64,000 bases of DNA from Chamaelirium japonicum (Eukaryota; Streptophyta; Magnoliopsida; Liliales; Melanthiaceae): positions 78,621,995-78,685,994 of the forward strand of contig OX393555.1 in assembly GCA_947650365.1 (NCBI GenBank), given 5' to 3'. A program made the position numbers and the translations under genes. Below are positions 37,818 to 51,596 of this stretch, one piece after another; within the stretch, counting starts at the first letter, position 1, and the number at the start of each line of letters is the position of its first letter. The notes under the pieces were generated by a model. It did no database searches. It saw nothing but the letters and a program-made list of their open reading frames with translations, and was not told where the DNA came from.

Positions 37818-39660
37818 CCGAATGAATTAGAATGGATCATATGAATGAATTAGATTGGATCGTATGAATGAATTAGAATGGATCGTACGTATGAATTAGA
37901 ATAGATCGTACGAATGAATAAGAATGTAGGAATTAGAATGGATCGTACGAATGAATTAGAATAGATTGTGCGAATGAATTAGAATGGATCGTACGAATTA
38001 ATAAGAATAAAGGAATTAGAATGGATCGTACGAATGAATTAGAATAGATTGTGCGAATGAATTAGAATGGATCGTACGAATGACTAAGAATGGATCGTAC
38101 GAATGAAATAGTGAATGAATTAGAATAGATCGTGCTAATGAATTAGAATGGATCGTACGAATGAATTAGATTGTGTGAATGAATTAGAATGGATCGTACG
38201 AATGAATTAGAATGGATACATTCCTGCGAATGAATTAGAATGGATCGTACGAATAAGTAAGAATAGATCATACGAATGAAATAGAATAGATCGTACGAAT
38301 GAATTAGAGTCAATCGTGCTAATGAATTAGAATAGATCGTACGAATAAATTAGAATAGATTGTGCGAATGAATTAGAATGGATCGTATGAATGAATTCGA
38401 ATGGATTGTACGAATAAATTAGAATGGATCATACGAATGAAATATAATGGATCGTATGAATGAATTAGAATGGATCGTATGAATTAGAATGGATCGTATG
38501 AATGAATTAGAATGGATCGTGCTAATGAATTAGAATAGATCGTATGAATGAATTAGAATGGATCGTACGAATGAATTAGAATAGATTGTGCAAAAGAATT
38601 AGAATGGATCATACGAATGAATGGATCGTACGAATGAATTTGAATGGATACATTTGTGCTAATGAATTAGAATGGATCGTACGAATGAGTAAGAATGGAA
38701 CGTATGAATGAAATAGAATGGATCGTACGAATTAGAATGGATCGTATGAATGAATTAGAATGGATTGTCCTAATGAATTAGAATGGATCGTACGAATGAA
38801 TTAGAATGGATCGCACGAATGAATTAGAATAGTTTGTGCGAAGGAATTAAAATGGATCGTACGAATGAATGGATCGTACGAAGGAATTAGAATGGATCAT
38901 ACGAATGAAATACATTGGATCGTACGAAGGAATTAGAATGGATCGTACGAAGGAATTAGAATGGATCGTACGAATGAAGTAGAATGGATACATTCGTGCA
39001 AAAGGATTAGAATAGATTGTATGAATGAATTAGAATGGATCGTGCAAATGAATTAGAATGGATCGTGCGAATGAATTAGAATGGATCGTACGAAGGAATT
39101 AGAATGGATCATACGAATGAATTAGATTAGATCGTATGAATGAATTAGAATGGATCGTGCAAATGAATTACAATGGATCGTACGAATGGATTAGAATGGA
39201 TGGTATGAATGAATTAGAATGGATCGTGCGAATGAATTAGAATGGATCGTACGAATTAATTAGAATGGATCGTATGAATGAATTAGATTGGATCGTATGA
39301 ATGAATTAGAATGGATCGTAGGTATGAATTAGAATAGATACATTCATGGAAATGAATTTGAATGGATCGTACAAATGAATTAGAATGGATCGTACGAATA
39401 AATTAGAATGAATCGTGCTAATGAATTAGAATGGATCGTATAAATGAATTAGAATAGATTGTGCGAATGAATTAGAATGGATCGTACGAATGAATTAGAA
39501 TGGATACATTCGTGCGAATGAATTAGAATGGATCGTATGAATGAATTAGATTGGATCGTACGAATGAGTAAGAATGGATCGTACGAATGAAATAGAATGG
39601 ATCGTACGAATGAATTAGAATGGATTGTGCTAATGAATTAGAATGGATCGTATGAATGAA
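37818..39660 (+). repeat. Super-repeat 2: + block (1.8 kb)
   Basis: Counterpart of 22945-24860, with the same truncated GAATGAATGGATCG units near 38617 and 38865. Near 37920-38010 a GAATAAGAATG(T/A)AGGAATTAG irregular unit appears twice, where copy 1 has it once. Confidence 0.94.
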
Positions 39661-40619
39661 TCCATTCTAATTCATACGATCCATTCTAATTTATTCTAAT
39701 TCATTCATATGATCGTACGAATGAATAAGAATGGATCGTACGAATGAAATAGAATGGATCGTATGAATCAATTAGAATGGATCGTGCTAATGAATTAGAA
39801 TGGATCGTACGAATAAATTAGAATAGAGTGTGAGAATGAATTAGAATGGATCGTACGAATGAATTAGAATGGATCGTATGAATGAATTAGAATGGATCGT
39901 ACGAATGAATTAGAATGGACCGCACAAAGAAATGAATTAGAATGGATATATTCGTACAATCCATTCTAATTCATTCGTACGATCCATTCTAATTCATTTG
40001 TACGATCCATTCTAATTCATTCATACGATCCATTCTAATTCATATTCATTCGTACGATCCATTCTAATTCATTCGTACGATCCATTCTAATTCATTCGTA
40101 AGATCCACTCTAATTCATTCGCAAGATCCATTCTAATTCATTCGTACGATCCATTCTAATTCATACGTACAATCTATTCTAATTCATTCATACGATCCAT
40201 TCTAATTCATTAGCACGATCCATTCTAATTCATTCGTACGATCAATTCTATTTCATTCGTACGATCCATTCTTACTCATTCGTACGATCCATTCAAGAAT
40301 GGATCGTGTGAATGATTTAGAATAGATCGAACAAATGAATTAGAATAGATCGTACGAATGAATTAGAATGGATCGTACGAATGAATTAGAATGGATCGTA
40401 CGAATGAATATAAATTAGAATGGATCGTATGAATAAATTAGAATGGATCGTACGAATGAATTAGAATGGATCGTACGAATGAATTAGAATGGATTGTACG
40501 AATGTATCCATTCTAATTCATTCCTTTGTGCGATCCATTCTAATTCATTAGCACGATCCATTCTAATTCATTCGTGATCCATTCTAATCATTCGCACGAA
40601 TGGATCTTACTCATTCATA
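39661..40619. repeat. Super-repeat 2: five short alternating blocks
   Basis: Approximately - 39661-39713, + 39714-39955, - 39956-40294, + 40295-40499 and - 40500-40619. It matches 24861-25843 block by block, with GCACAAAGAAATG at about 39922 and CATTCCTTTGTGCG at about 40518. Confidence 0.92.
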
Positions 40620-41158
40620 AATAAGAATGGATCATACGAATGAACTAGAATGGATCATATGAAAGAATTAGTTTGGATCATGCGAATGAATTAGAATGGA
40701 TCGTACGAATGAATTAGAATGGATACATTCGTGCGAATGAATTAGAATGGATCGTATGAATGAATTAGAATGGATCGTATGAATGAATTCGAATGGATCG
40801 TACGTATGAATTAGAATGGATCGTACGAATGAATTAGAATGGATCGTATGAATGATTTAGAATAGATCGTACGAAAAAATTAGAATGGATTGTACGAAGG
40901 AATTAGAATGGATCGTACGAATGAATTAGAATAGATACATTCGTGCAAAATAATTAGAATGGATTGCATGAATGAATTAGAATGGATTGTTCAAATGAAT
41001 TAGAATGGATCCTGCGAATGAATTAGAATGGATCGTACGAATGAATTAGAATAGATTGTGCGAATGAATTAGAATGGATCGTACGAATGAATTAGAATGG
41101 ATACATTCATGCGAATGAATTAGAATGGATCGTATGAATGAATTAGAATGGATCGTAC
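40620..41158 (+). repeat. Super-repeat 2: + block
   Basis: Counterpart of 25844-26384. It ends in the same 30-bp perfect palindrome, here at 41144-41173. Confidence 0.94.
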
Positions 41159-41173
41159 GTACGATCCATTCTA
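41144..41173. repeat. 30-bp perfect palindrome, second copy
   Basis: Identical in sequence to 26369-26398, with both arms unchanged after duplication. Confidence 0.9.
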
Positions 41174-41941
41174 TTTCATTTGTACGATCCATTCTTACTC
41201 ATTCGTACGATCCATTCTAATTCATTCACATGATCCATTCTAATTCATTCATACGATCCATTCTAATTCATTCGTATGATCCATTCTAATTCATTCATAT
41301 GATCCATTCTAATTCTTTCGCACGAATGTATCCATTCTAATTCATTCGTACAATCCACCCTAATTCCTTCGTATGATCCATTCTAATTCATTCGCACGAA
41401 TGTATCCATTCTAATTCATTCGTACGATATATTCTAATTTATTCGTACGATCCATTCTAATTCATTCGCACGATCCATTCTAATTCATTCATACGATCCA
41501 ATCTAATTCATTCATACGATCCATTCTAATTCATTCGCACGAATGTATCCATTCTAATTCATTCATACGATCCATTCTAATTCATTCGCACGATCCAATC
41601 TAATTCATTCATACGATCCATTCTAATTCATTCGTACGATCCATTCTAATTCATTCGCACAAATATATCCATTCTAATTCATTCGCACGATCTATTCTAA
41701 TTCATTCGCACGATCCATTCTAATTCATTCATACGATCCATTCTTACTCATTCGTATGATCCATTCTAATTCATACAATCTAATTCATTCATACGATCCA
41801 TTCTAATTCATTCGCATGAATGTATCTATTCTAATTCATTCGTACGATCCATTCTAATTCATTCGCACGATCCATTCTGATTCATTCATACGATCCATTC
41901 TAATTCATTCGTACGGTCCATTCTAATTCATTCGCATGATC
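41159..41941 (-). repeat. Super-repeat 2: - block with empty LTR site
   Basis: Reversed monomers. Position 41425-41429 (CGATA within CGTACGATATATTC) corresponds to the LTR target site. Monomers on either side match those flanking the LTR in copy 1, with no trace of an element. Confidence 0.93.
41425..41429. other. Paralogous empty site of the LTR insertion
   Basis: The satellite is uninterrupted at the position equivalent to 26673-26677. The fifth base differs (CGATA against CGATC), and the next monomer starts TATTC rather than CATTC. Confidence 0.75.
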
Positions 41942-44676
41942 ATTAGAATGGATCGTGCGAATGAATTAGAATGGATCGTACGAATGAATTAGAATGGATA
42001 CATTCGTGCGAATGAATTAGAATGGTTCGTACGAATGAGTAAGAATGGATCGTAGTAATGAAATAGAATGGATCGTACGAATAAATTAGAATGGATCGTG
42101 CGAATGAATTAGATTGGATCGTGCAAATGAAATAGAATAGATCGTACGAATGAATTAGAATGGATACATTCGTGCGAATGAATTAGAATGGATCGTACGA
42201 ATGAAATAGAATGGATCGTATGAATGAATTCGAATGGATCGTACGAATGAATTAGAATGGATACATTCGTGCGAATGAATTAGAATGGATCATACGAAGG
42301 AATTAGAATGGATCGTATGAATGAATTAGAATGGATTGTACGAATGAATTAGAATGTATCGTATGAATGAATTAGAATGTATCGTGCGAATGAATTAGAA
42401 TGGATCGTACGAATGAATTAGAATGGATCGTATGAATGAATTAGAATGGATCGTATGAATGAATTCGAATGGATCGTACGAATGAATTAGAATGGATACA
42501 TTCGTGCGAATGAATTAGAATGGATCATACGAAGGAATTAGGGTGGATCGTATGGAAGAATTAGAATGGATACATTCGTGCAAAAGAATTAGAATGGATT
42601 GTATGGATGAATTAGATTGGATCATCTGAATGAATTAGAATGGATCGTGCGAATGAATTAGAATGGATCGTACGAATGAATTCGAATGGATACATTCGTG
42701 CGAATGAATTAGAATGGATCGTACGAATGAGTAAGAATGGAACGTACGAATAAAATAGAATGGATCGTACGAATGAATTAGAATGGATCATGCTAATGAA
42801 TTAGAATGGATATTGTACGAATGAATTAGAATAGATTGTGCGAAAGAATTAGAATGGATCGTACGAATGAATTAGAATGGATCGTATGAATGAATTAGAT
42901 TGGATCGTATGAATGAATTAGAATGGATCGTACGTTTGAATTAGAATGGATACATTCATGGGAATGAATTATAATGGATCGTACGAAGGAATTAGAATGG
43001 ATCATACGAATGAAATAGAATGGATCATATGAATGAATTAGAATGGATCGTATGTATGAATTAGAATGGATCGTATGAATGAATTAGAATGGATCGTGCG
43101 AATGAATTAAAATGGATCGTACGAATGAATTAGAATGGATACATTCGTGCGAAAGAATTAGAATGGATTGTATGAATGAATTAGAATGGATCGAATGAAT
43201 GAATTAGAATGGATCGTGCAAATGAATTAGATTGGATCGTATGTATGAATTAGAATGAATTAGAATGTATTAGGAATTAGAATGGATCATACAAATGAAT
43301 TAGAATGGACCATATGAATGAATTAGAATGGATCGTACGAATGGATTAGAATGTATTCTAATTAGAATGGATCGTGCGAATGAATAAATTAGAATAGATT
43401 GTATGAATGAATTAGAATGGATCGTACGAATGAATTAGAATGGATCGTATAAATGAATTAGAATGGATCATACGAATGAATTAGAATGGATATATTCGTG
43501 CGAATGAATTAGAATGGATCGTATGAATGAATTAGAATGGATACATTCATGGGAATGAATTAGAATAGATTGGATGGTACGAACGAATTAGAATGGATCG
43601 TATGAATGAATTAGAATGGATCGTGCGAATGAATTAGAATGGATCGTACGAATGAATTTGAATGGATACATTCGTGCGAATGAATTAGAATGGATCGTAC
43701 GAATGAATTAGAATGGATCTTATGAATGAATTAGAATGTATTCTACGAATGAATTAGAATGGATCGTATGAATGATCGTATGAATGAATTAGAATGGATC
43801 GTACGTATGAATTAGAATGGATACATTCATGGGAATGAATTAGAATAGATCGTACGAAGGAATTAGAATTGATCGTACGAAAGAATTAGAATGGATCATA
43901 CAAAGGAATTAGAATGGATCATACAAATGAATTAGAATGCATACATTCGTGCAAAAGAATTAGAATGGATTGTATGAATGAATTAGAATGGATCGTACAA
44001 ATGAATTAGAATGGATCGTACAAATGAATTAGAATGGATCATACGAATGAATTAGAATGGATCGTACGAATGAATTAGAATGGATCGTGCTAATGAAATA
44101 GAATGGATCGTACGAATGAATTAGAATAGATCGTACGAATGAGTAAGAATGGATCGTACGAATGAAATAGAATGGATCGTACGAATGAATTAGAATGGAT
44201 CGTGCGAAAGAATTAGATTGGATCATGCGAATGAATTAGAATGGATCGTACGAATGAATTAGAATGGATACATTCGTGTGAATGAATTAGAATGGATCGT
44301 ATGAATGAATTAGAATGGATCGTATGAATAAATTCAAATGGATCGTACGTATGAATTAGAATGAATCGTACGAATGAATTAGAATGGATCGTATGAATGA
44401 ATTAGAATGGATCATACGAAGGAATTAGAATGGATCGTAGGAATGAATTAGAATGGATCGTACAAAAGAATTAGAATGGATTATATGAATGAATTAGAAT
44501 GGATCGTACAAAAGAATTAGAATGGATCGTGCGAATAAATTAGAATGGATGGTACGAATGAATTAGAATAAATTGTGCGAATGAATTAGATTTGATCGTA
44601 CGATTAAATTAGAATGGATACATTCGTGCTAATGAATTAGAATGGATCAAATGAATGAATTAGAATGGATCGTACG
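41942..44676 (+). repeat. Super-repeat 2: + block (2.7 kb)
   Basis: Counterpart of 28460-31864, shorter by about 0.67 kb. Its landmarks GAATGTATTAGGAATT (43263) and GTATTCTAATTAG (about 43349) precede the exit CGTACGTTCGATCC, whose arms TAGAATGGATCG and CGATCCATTCTA (44661-44690) pair across 6 bp. Confidence 0.94.
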
Positions 44677-46471
44677 TTCGATCCATTCTATTTCATTCGT
44701 ACGATCCATTATTACTCATTCGTTCGATCCATTCTAATTCATTCATTCGAACTATTCTAATTCATTCATACGATCTATTCTAATCCATTCGTACGATCCA
44801 TTCTAATTCTTTAGCACGATCCATTCTAATTTATTCATACAATCCATTCTAATTCATTCGTACAATCCATTCTAATTCATTCGCACGAATTTATCCATTC
44901 TAATTCATTCGTATGATCCATTCTAATTCATTCATACGATCCATTCTAATTCATTCGCACGATCCATTCTAATTCATTCCTACAATCCATTCTAATTCAT
45001 TCGTACGATCCATTCTAATTCATTCGCACAATCTATTCTAATTTATTCGTACGATCCATTCTAATTCGTTAGCATGATCCATTCTATTTCATTCGTACGA
45101 TCCATTCTTACTCATTCGTACGATCCATTCTAATTCATTCGCATGAATGTATCCATTCTAATTCATTCGTATGATCCATTCTAATTCATTCGCACAATCC
45201 ATTCTAATTCATTCATACGATCCATTCTAATTCATTCGTACGATCCATTCTAATTCATTCGCACAATCTATTCTAATTTATTCGTATGATCCATTCTAAT
45301 TCATTAGCACGATCCATTCTAATTCATTCGTACGATCTATTCTATTTCATTCATACGATCTATTCTTACTCATTCGTACGATCCATTCTAATTCATTCGC
45401 ACGAATGTATCCATTCTAATTCATTCGTACGATCCATTCTAATTCATTCATACGATCCATTCTAATTCATTCGCACAATCTAGTCGAATTCATTCGTACG
45501 ATCCATTCTAATTCATTAGCATGATCCATTCTAATTCATTCATACGATCCATTCTATTTCATTCGTATGATTCATTCGTATGATTCATTCTTACTCATTC
45601 GTACGATCTATTCTAATTCATTCGCACTAATGTATCCATTCTAATTTATTCGTACGATCCATTCTAATTCATTCGCACGATCCATTCTAATTCATTCATA
45701 TGATCCATTCTAATTCATTCGTACGATCCATTCTAATTCATTCGCACGATCCATTCTAATTAATTCATACGACCTATTCTAATTCATTCGCACGAATGTA
45801 TCCATTCTAATTCATTCGCACGATCCAACCTAATTCATTCGTACGATCCATTCTAATTCCTTCGTCCGATCCATTCTAATTCATTCCCATGAATGTATCC
45901 ATTCTAATTCATACGTACGATCCATTCTAATTCATTCATACGATCCAATCTAATTCATTCGCACGAATGTATCCATTCAAATTCATTCGTACGATCCATT
46001 CTAATTCATTCGCACAATCTATTCTAATTCATTCGTACGATCCATTCTAATTCATTAGCAAGATCCATTCTAATTCATTTGTACGATCCATTCTATTTAA
46101 TTCTAATTCATTCGTATGATCCATTCGTACGATCCATTCTAGTTCCTTCGCACGAATGTATCCAATCTAATTCATTCATACAATCCATTCTAATTCTTTC
46201 GCACGAATGTATCTATTCTAATTCATTCGTACCATCCATTCTAATTCATTCGCACAATCTATTCTAATTCATTCTTACGATCCATTCTAATTCCTTTGTA
46301 CGATCCATTGTAATTCCTTCGTACGATCCATTCTATTTCATTCGTATGATCCATTGTAATTCCTTCGTACAATCCATTCTAATTCATTCCCAAGAATGTA
46401 TCCACTCTAATTCCTTCGCACAATCTATTCTAATTCATTCATACGATCCATTCTATTTCATTCGCACGATC
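44677..46471 (-). repeat. Super-repeat 2: - block (1.8 kb)
   Basis: Reversed monomers, longer than the counterpart at 31865-32947. Additional modules near 45860-46440 carry the CCATGAATGTATCC and CCAAGAATGTATCC markers. It exits at GCACGATCGTAGG. Confidence 0.93.
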
Positions 46472-49215
46472 GTAGGAATTAGAATGGATCGTACGAATGA
46501 GTAAGAATGGATCGTATGTATGAATTAGAATGGATACATTCATGGGAATGAATTAGAATGGATCGTACGAAGGAATTAGAATGGATCATACGAATGAAAT
46601 AGAATGGATCATACGAAGGAAATAGAATGGAATGTGCGAATGAATTAGAATGGATCGTGCGAATGAATTAGAATGGATCGTACGAATGAATTAGAATGGA
46701 TCATACGAATGAATTATAATGGATCGTGCAAATAAATTAGAATGGATCGTATGAATGAATTAGAATGGATGGATGAATGAATTAGAATGGATACATTCGT
46801 GCGAATGAATTAGAATGGATCATACGAAGAAATTAGGGTGGATCGTACGAATGAATTAGAATGGATTGTATGAATAAATTAGAATGGATCGTATGAATGA
46901 ATTAGAATAGATCGTGCGAATGAATTACAATGGATCGTACGAATAAATAAGAATGGATCGTATGAATGAATTAGAATGAATCGTGCGAATGAATTAGAAT
47001 GGATCGTACGAATAAATTAGAATGAATACATTCGTGCGAATGAATTAGAATGGATCGTACGAATGAGTAAGAATGGATCGTACGAATGAAATAGAATGGA
47101 TCGTACGAATAAATTAGAATGGATTGTGCTAATGAAATAGAATGGATCGTACGAATAAATTAGAATGGATCATGCTAATGAATTAGAATGGATCGTACGA
47201 ATGAATTAGAATAGATTGTGCGAATGAATTAGAATGGATCGTACGAATGAATTAGAATGGATCATATGAATGAATTAGAATGGATCGTACGAATGAAATA
47301 GAATGGATACATTCGTGCGAATGAATTAGAATGGATTGTAGGAATGAGTAAGAATGGATCGTACGAATGAAATAGAATGGACCGTACGAATGAATTAGAA
47401 TGGATCGTGCTAATGAATTAGAATGGATCGTACGAATGAATTAGAATAGATTGTGCGAATGAATACATTCATGCGAATGAATTAGAATGGATCGTATGAA
47501 TGAATTAGAATGGATCATATGAATGAATTAGAATGGATAGTATGAATGAATTCGAATAGATCGTACGAATGAATTAGAATGGATACATTCGTGCGAATGA
47601 ATTAGATTGGATCATACGAAGGAATTAGGGTGGATCGTACGAATGAATTAGAATAGATACATTCATGCAAAAGAATTAGAATGGATCGTATGAATGAATT
47701 AGAATGGATCGTATGAATGAATTAGAATGGATCGTGCGAATGAATTAGAATGGATCGTACGAATGAATTAGAATGGATCGTGCGAATGAATTAGAATGGA
47801 TCGTGCGAATGAATTAGAATAGAATGGATACATTCCTACGAATGAATTAGAATGGATCGTACGAATGAATTAGAATAGATCGTACGAATGAATTAGAATA
47901 GACTGGATACATTCGTGCGAATGAATTTGAATGGATCGTGCGAATGAATTAGATTGGATCGTGCGAATGAATTAGAATGGATTGTACGAATGAATTAGAA
48001 TGGATACATTCGTGCGAAAGAATTAGAATGGATTTTATGAATGAATTAGAATGGATCGTATGAATGAATTAGAATGGATCGTGCGAATGAATTAGAATGG
48101 ATCGTACTAATGAATTAGAATGGATACATTCATGCGAAAGAATTAGAATGGATTGTATGAATGAATTTGAATGGATCGTACGAATGAATTAGAGTGGATC
48201 GTATGAATAAATTAGAATGGGTCGTGCGAATGAATTAGAATGGATCGTACGAATGAATTAGAACGGATTCATTCATGCGAATGAATTAGAATGGATCGTA
48301 CGAATGAGTAAGAATGGATCGTACGAATGAAATAGAATGGATGGTACGAATGAATTAGAATGGATCGTGCGAATGAATTAGAATGGATCGTATGAATGAA
48401 TTAGAATGGATCGTGCGAATGAATTAGAATGGATCGTATGAATGAATTTGAATGGATCGTACGAATGAATTAGAATAGATACATTCGTGCGAATGAATTA
48501 GAATGGATCATACGAAGGAATTAGGGTGGATCGTACAAATGAATTAGAATAGATACATTCGTGCGAAAGAAGTAGAATAGATTGTATGAATGAATTAGAA
48601 TGGATCGTATGAATAAATTAGAATGGAGTGTATGAATGAATTAGAATGGATCGTACGAAGGAATTAGAATGGATATATTCGTGCAAAAGAATTAGAAAGG
48701 ATTGTATGAATGAATTAGAATGGATCGTATGAATGATTTAGAATGGATCATGCGAATGAATTAGAATGGATCGTACAGTTGAATTTGAATGGAGCGTATG
48801 AATGAATTAGAATGAATCGTGCGAATGAATTAGAATGGATCATACGAATGAATTAGAATGGATACATTCGTGCGAATGAATTAGAATGGATCGTACGATG
48901 AATTAGAATGGATACGTTCGTGCGAATGAATTAGAATGGATCGTGCTAATGAATTTGAATGGATCGTACGAATAAATTAGAATGGATCATACGAAGGAAT
49001 TAGGGTGGATCGTACGAATGAATTAGAATGGAAACATTCGTGCGTAAGAATTAGAAGGGATTGTATTAATGAATTAGAATGGATCGTGCAAATGAATTAG
49101 AATAGATCGTGCGAATGAATTAGAATGGATCATACGAATGAATTAGAATAGATTGTGCGAATGAATTAGAATGGACCGTACGAGTGAATTAGAATGGATC
49201 GTATGAATGAATTAC
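46472..49215 (+). repeat. Super-repeat 2: + block (2.7 kb)
   Basis: Counterpart of 32948-35347 and homologous to 51597-53819. Shared oddities are GCGAATGAATACATTC (47455 and 51880), AGAATAGAATGGATAC (about 47816 and 52195), AGAATAGACTGG (about 47886 and 52272) and CGTACGATGAATTAG (about 48892 and 53498). Confidence 0.94.
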
Positions 49216-51596
49216 CATGATCTATTCTAATTCTTTTGCCCGAATGTATTCATTCTAATTCATTCGTACGATCCATTCTAATTCATTCAAACGATCCATT
49301 CTAATTCATTCCAACGATCCATTCTAATTCATTTGCACGATCCATTCTAATTCATTCGCATGAATGTTTCCATTCTAACTCATTCGCACGAATGTATCCA
49401 TTCTAATTCATTTGTACGATCCCTTCTAATTCATTCGAACGATCCAATCTAATTCATTCGCACAATCTATTCTAATTCCTTCGTACGATCCATTCTATTT
49501 CATTCGTACGATCCATTCTTACTCATTCGTACGATCCATTCAAATTCATTCGCACGAATATACCCATTCTAATTCATTCGTACGATCCCTTCTAATTCAT
49601 TCGCACGATCCATTCTAATTCATTCATACGATCCATTCAAATTCATTCGTATGATCCATTCTAATTCATTCGTACGATCCATTCTAATTCATTAGCACGA
49701 TCCATTCTAATTCATTCATACGATCTATTTTAATTCATTCATACGATCCATTCTAATTCATTCATACGATCCATTCTAATTCATTTATATAATCCATTCT
49801 ATTTTATTCGTATGATCCATTATAATTCATTCATACGATACATTCTATTTCATTCGTACGATCCATTCTTACTCATTCGTACGATCCAATCTAATTCATT
49901 CGCACGATCCAATCATATTCATTCGTACGATCCATTCTAATTCATTCGTACGATCCATTCAATTTCATTCATACGATCCATTCTTACTCATTCGTACGAT
50001 CCATTCTAATTCATTCGCACGAATGTATCCATTCTAATTCATTCGTACAATCCATTCTAATTCATTCGCACGATCCATTCTAATTCATTCATACGATCCA
50101 TTCTAATTCATTCGTACGATCCATTCTAATTCATTCATACAATCCATTCTAATTCTTTCGCACGAATGTATCCATTCTAATTTATTCATACGATCCATTC
50201 TAATTCATTCGCACGATCCATTCTAATTCATTCATACGATCCATTCTAATTCATTTGTACGATCCATTCTAATTCATACGTACGATTCATTCGAATTCAT
50301 TCATACGATCCATTCTAATTCATTCATACGATCCATTCTAATTCATTCACACAAATGTATCCATTCTAATTCATTCGTACGATCCATTCTAATTCATTCG
50401 GACGATCCAATCTAATTCATTCGCACGATCCATTCTAATTCATTCGTACGATCAATTCTATTTCATTCGTACGATCCATTCTTACTCATTCGTATGATCC
50501 ATTCTAATTCATTCGCACAAATGTATCCATTCTAATTCATTCGTACGATCCATTCTAATTCATTCGCACGATCCATTCTAATTCATTCATACGATCCATT
50601 CTAATTCATTCGTACGATCCATTCTAATTCATTCATACGATCCATTCTATTTCATTCTATGATCGATTCTTACTCATTCGTACGATCCATTCTAATTCAT
50701 TCACACGAATGTATCCATTCTAATTCATTCGTACGATCCATTCTAATTCATTCGCACGATCCATTCTAATTCATTCATAAGATCCATTCTAATTCGTTCG
50801 TACGATCCATTATATTTCATTCGCACAATCTATTCTAATTCATTCGTACGATCCATTCTAATTCATTAGCACGATCCATTCTAATTCATTCGTACGATCC
50901 ATTCAATTTCTTTCGTACGATCCATTCTTACTGATTCGTACTATCCATTCTAATTCATTCGCACGAATGTATCCATTCTAATTCATTCGTACGATCCATT
51001 CTAATTCATTCGCACGATCCATTCTAATTCATTCATACGATCCATTCTAATTCATTCATACGATCCATTCTAATTCAATCGCACGAACGTATCCATTATA
51101 ATTCATTCGTACGATCCATTCTAATTTATTCGCACAATCTATTCTAATTCATTCGTACGATCCATTCTAATTCATTAGCACGATCCTTTCTAATTCATTC
51201 GTACGATCCATTCTATTTCATTCGTACGATCCATTCTTACTTATTCGTACGATCCATTCTAATTCATTCGCACGAATGTATCCATTCTATTCTAATTCAT
51301 TCGTACGATCCATTCTAATTCATTCGCACGATCCATTCTAATTCATTCATACAATCTATTCTAATTCATTCGTACGATCCATTCTAATTCATTCGCACGA
51401 TCCATTCTTATTCTTTCATACGATTCATTCTAGTTCATTCATACAATCTATTCTAATTCTTTCGCACAAATGTATCCATTCTATTTCATTCGTACGATCC
51501 ATTCTTACTCATTTGTACGATCCATTCTAATTCATTCGCACGAATGTATCCATTCTAATTCATTCGCACGATCCATTCTAATTCATTCGTACGATC
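49216..51596 (-). repeat. Super-repeat 2: - block (2.4 kb)
   Basis: Reversed monomers with very regular higher-order organisation. 28-mer cores start at 50516, 50704, 50962, 51082, 51271 and 51465, giving spacings of 188, 258, 120, 189 and 194. Confidence 0.95.
50704..51270 (-). repeat. 567-bp higher-order module (258 + 120 + 189), copy A
   Basis: Three sub-modules, each opened by a 28-mer (CACGAATGTATCC or a variant) and followed by 10, 4 and 7 23-mers. In the 258-bp unit the cores run GTAC, GCAC, ATAA, GTAC, GCAC, GTAC, AGCAC, GTAC and GTAC, and it closes with A-rich (normally TATTTC) and TTACTC monomers. The same spacing recurs at 55591-56157. Confidence 0.85.

Larger units (their letters stand above)
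36998..51596 (+). repeat. 14.6-kb super-repeat, copy 2
   Basis: Second tandem copy of the super-unit at 22120-36997, without the LTR. All 14 orientation blocks are present in the same order. Copy-specific indels are multiples of monomer lengths (for example -23 bp just left of the empty LTR site and +28 bp to its right), as expected of unequal exchange in register. Confidence 0.85.
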
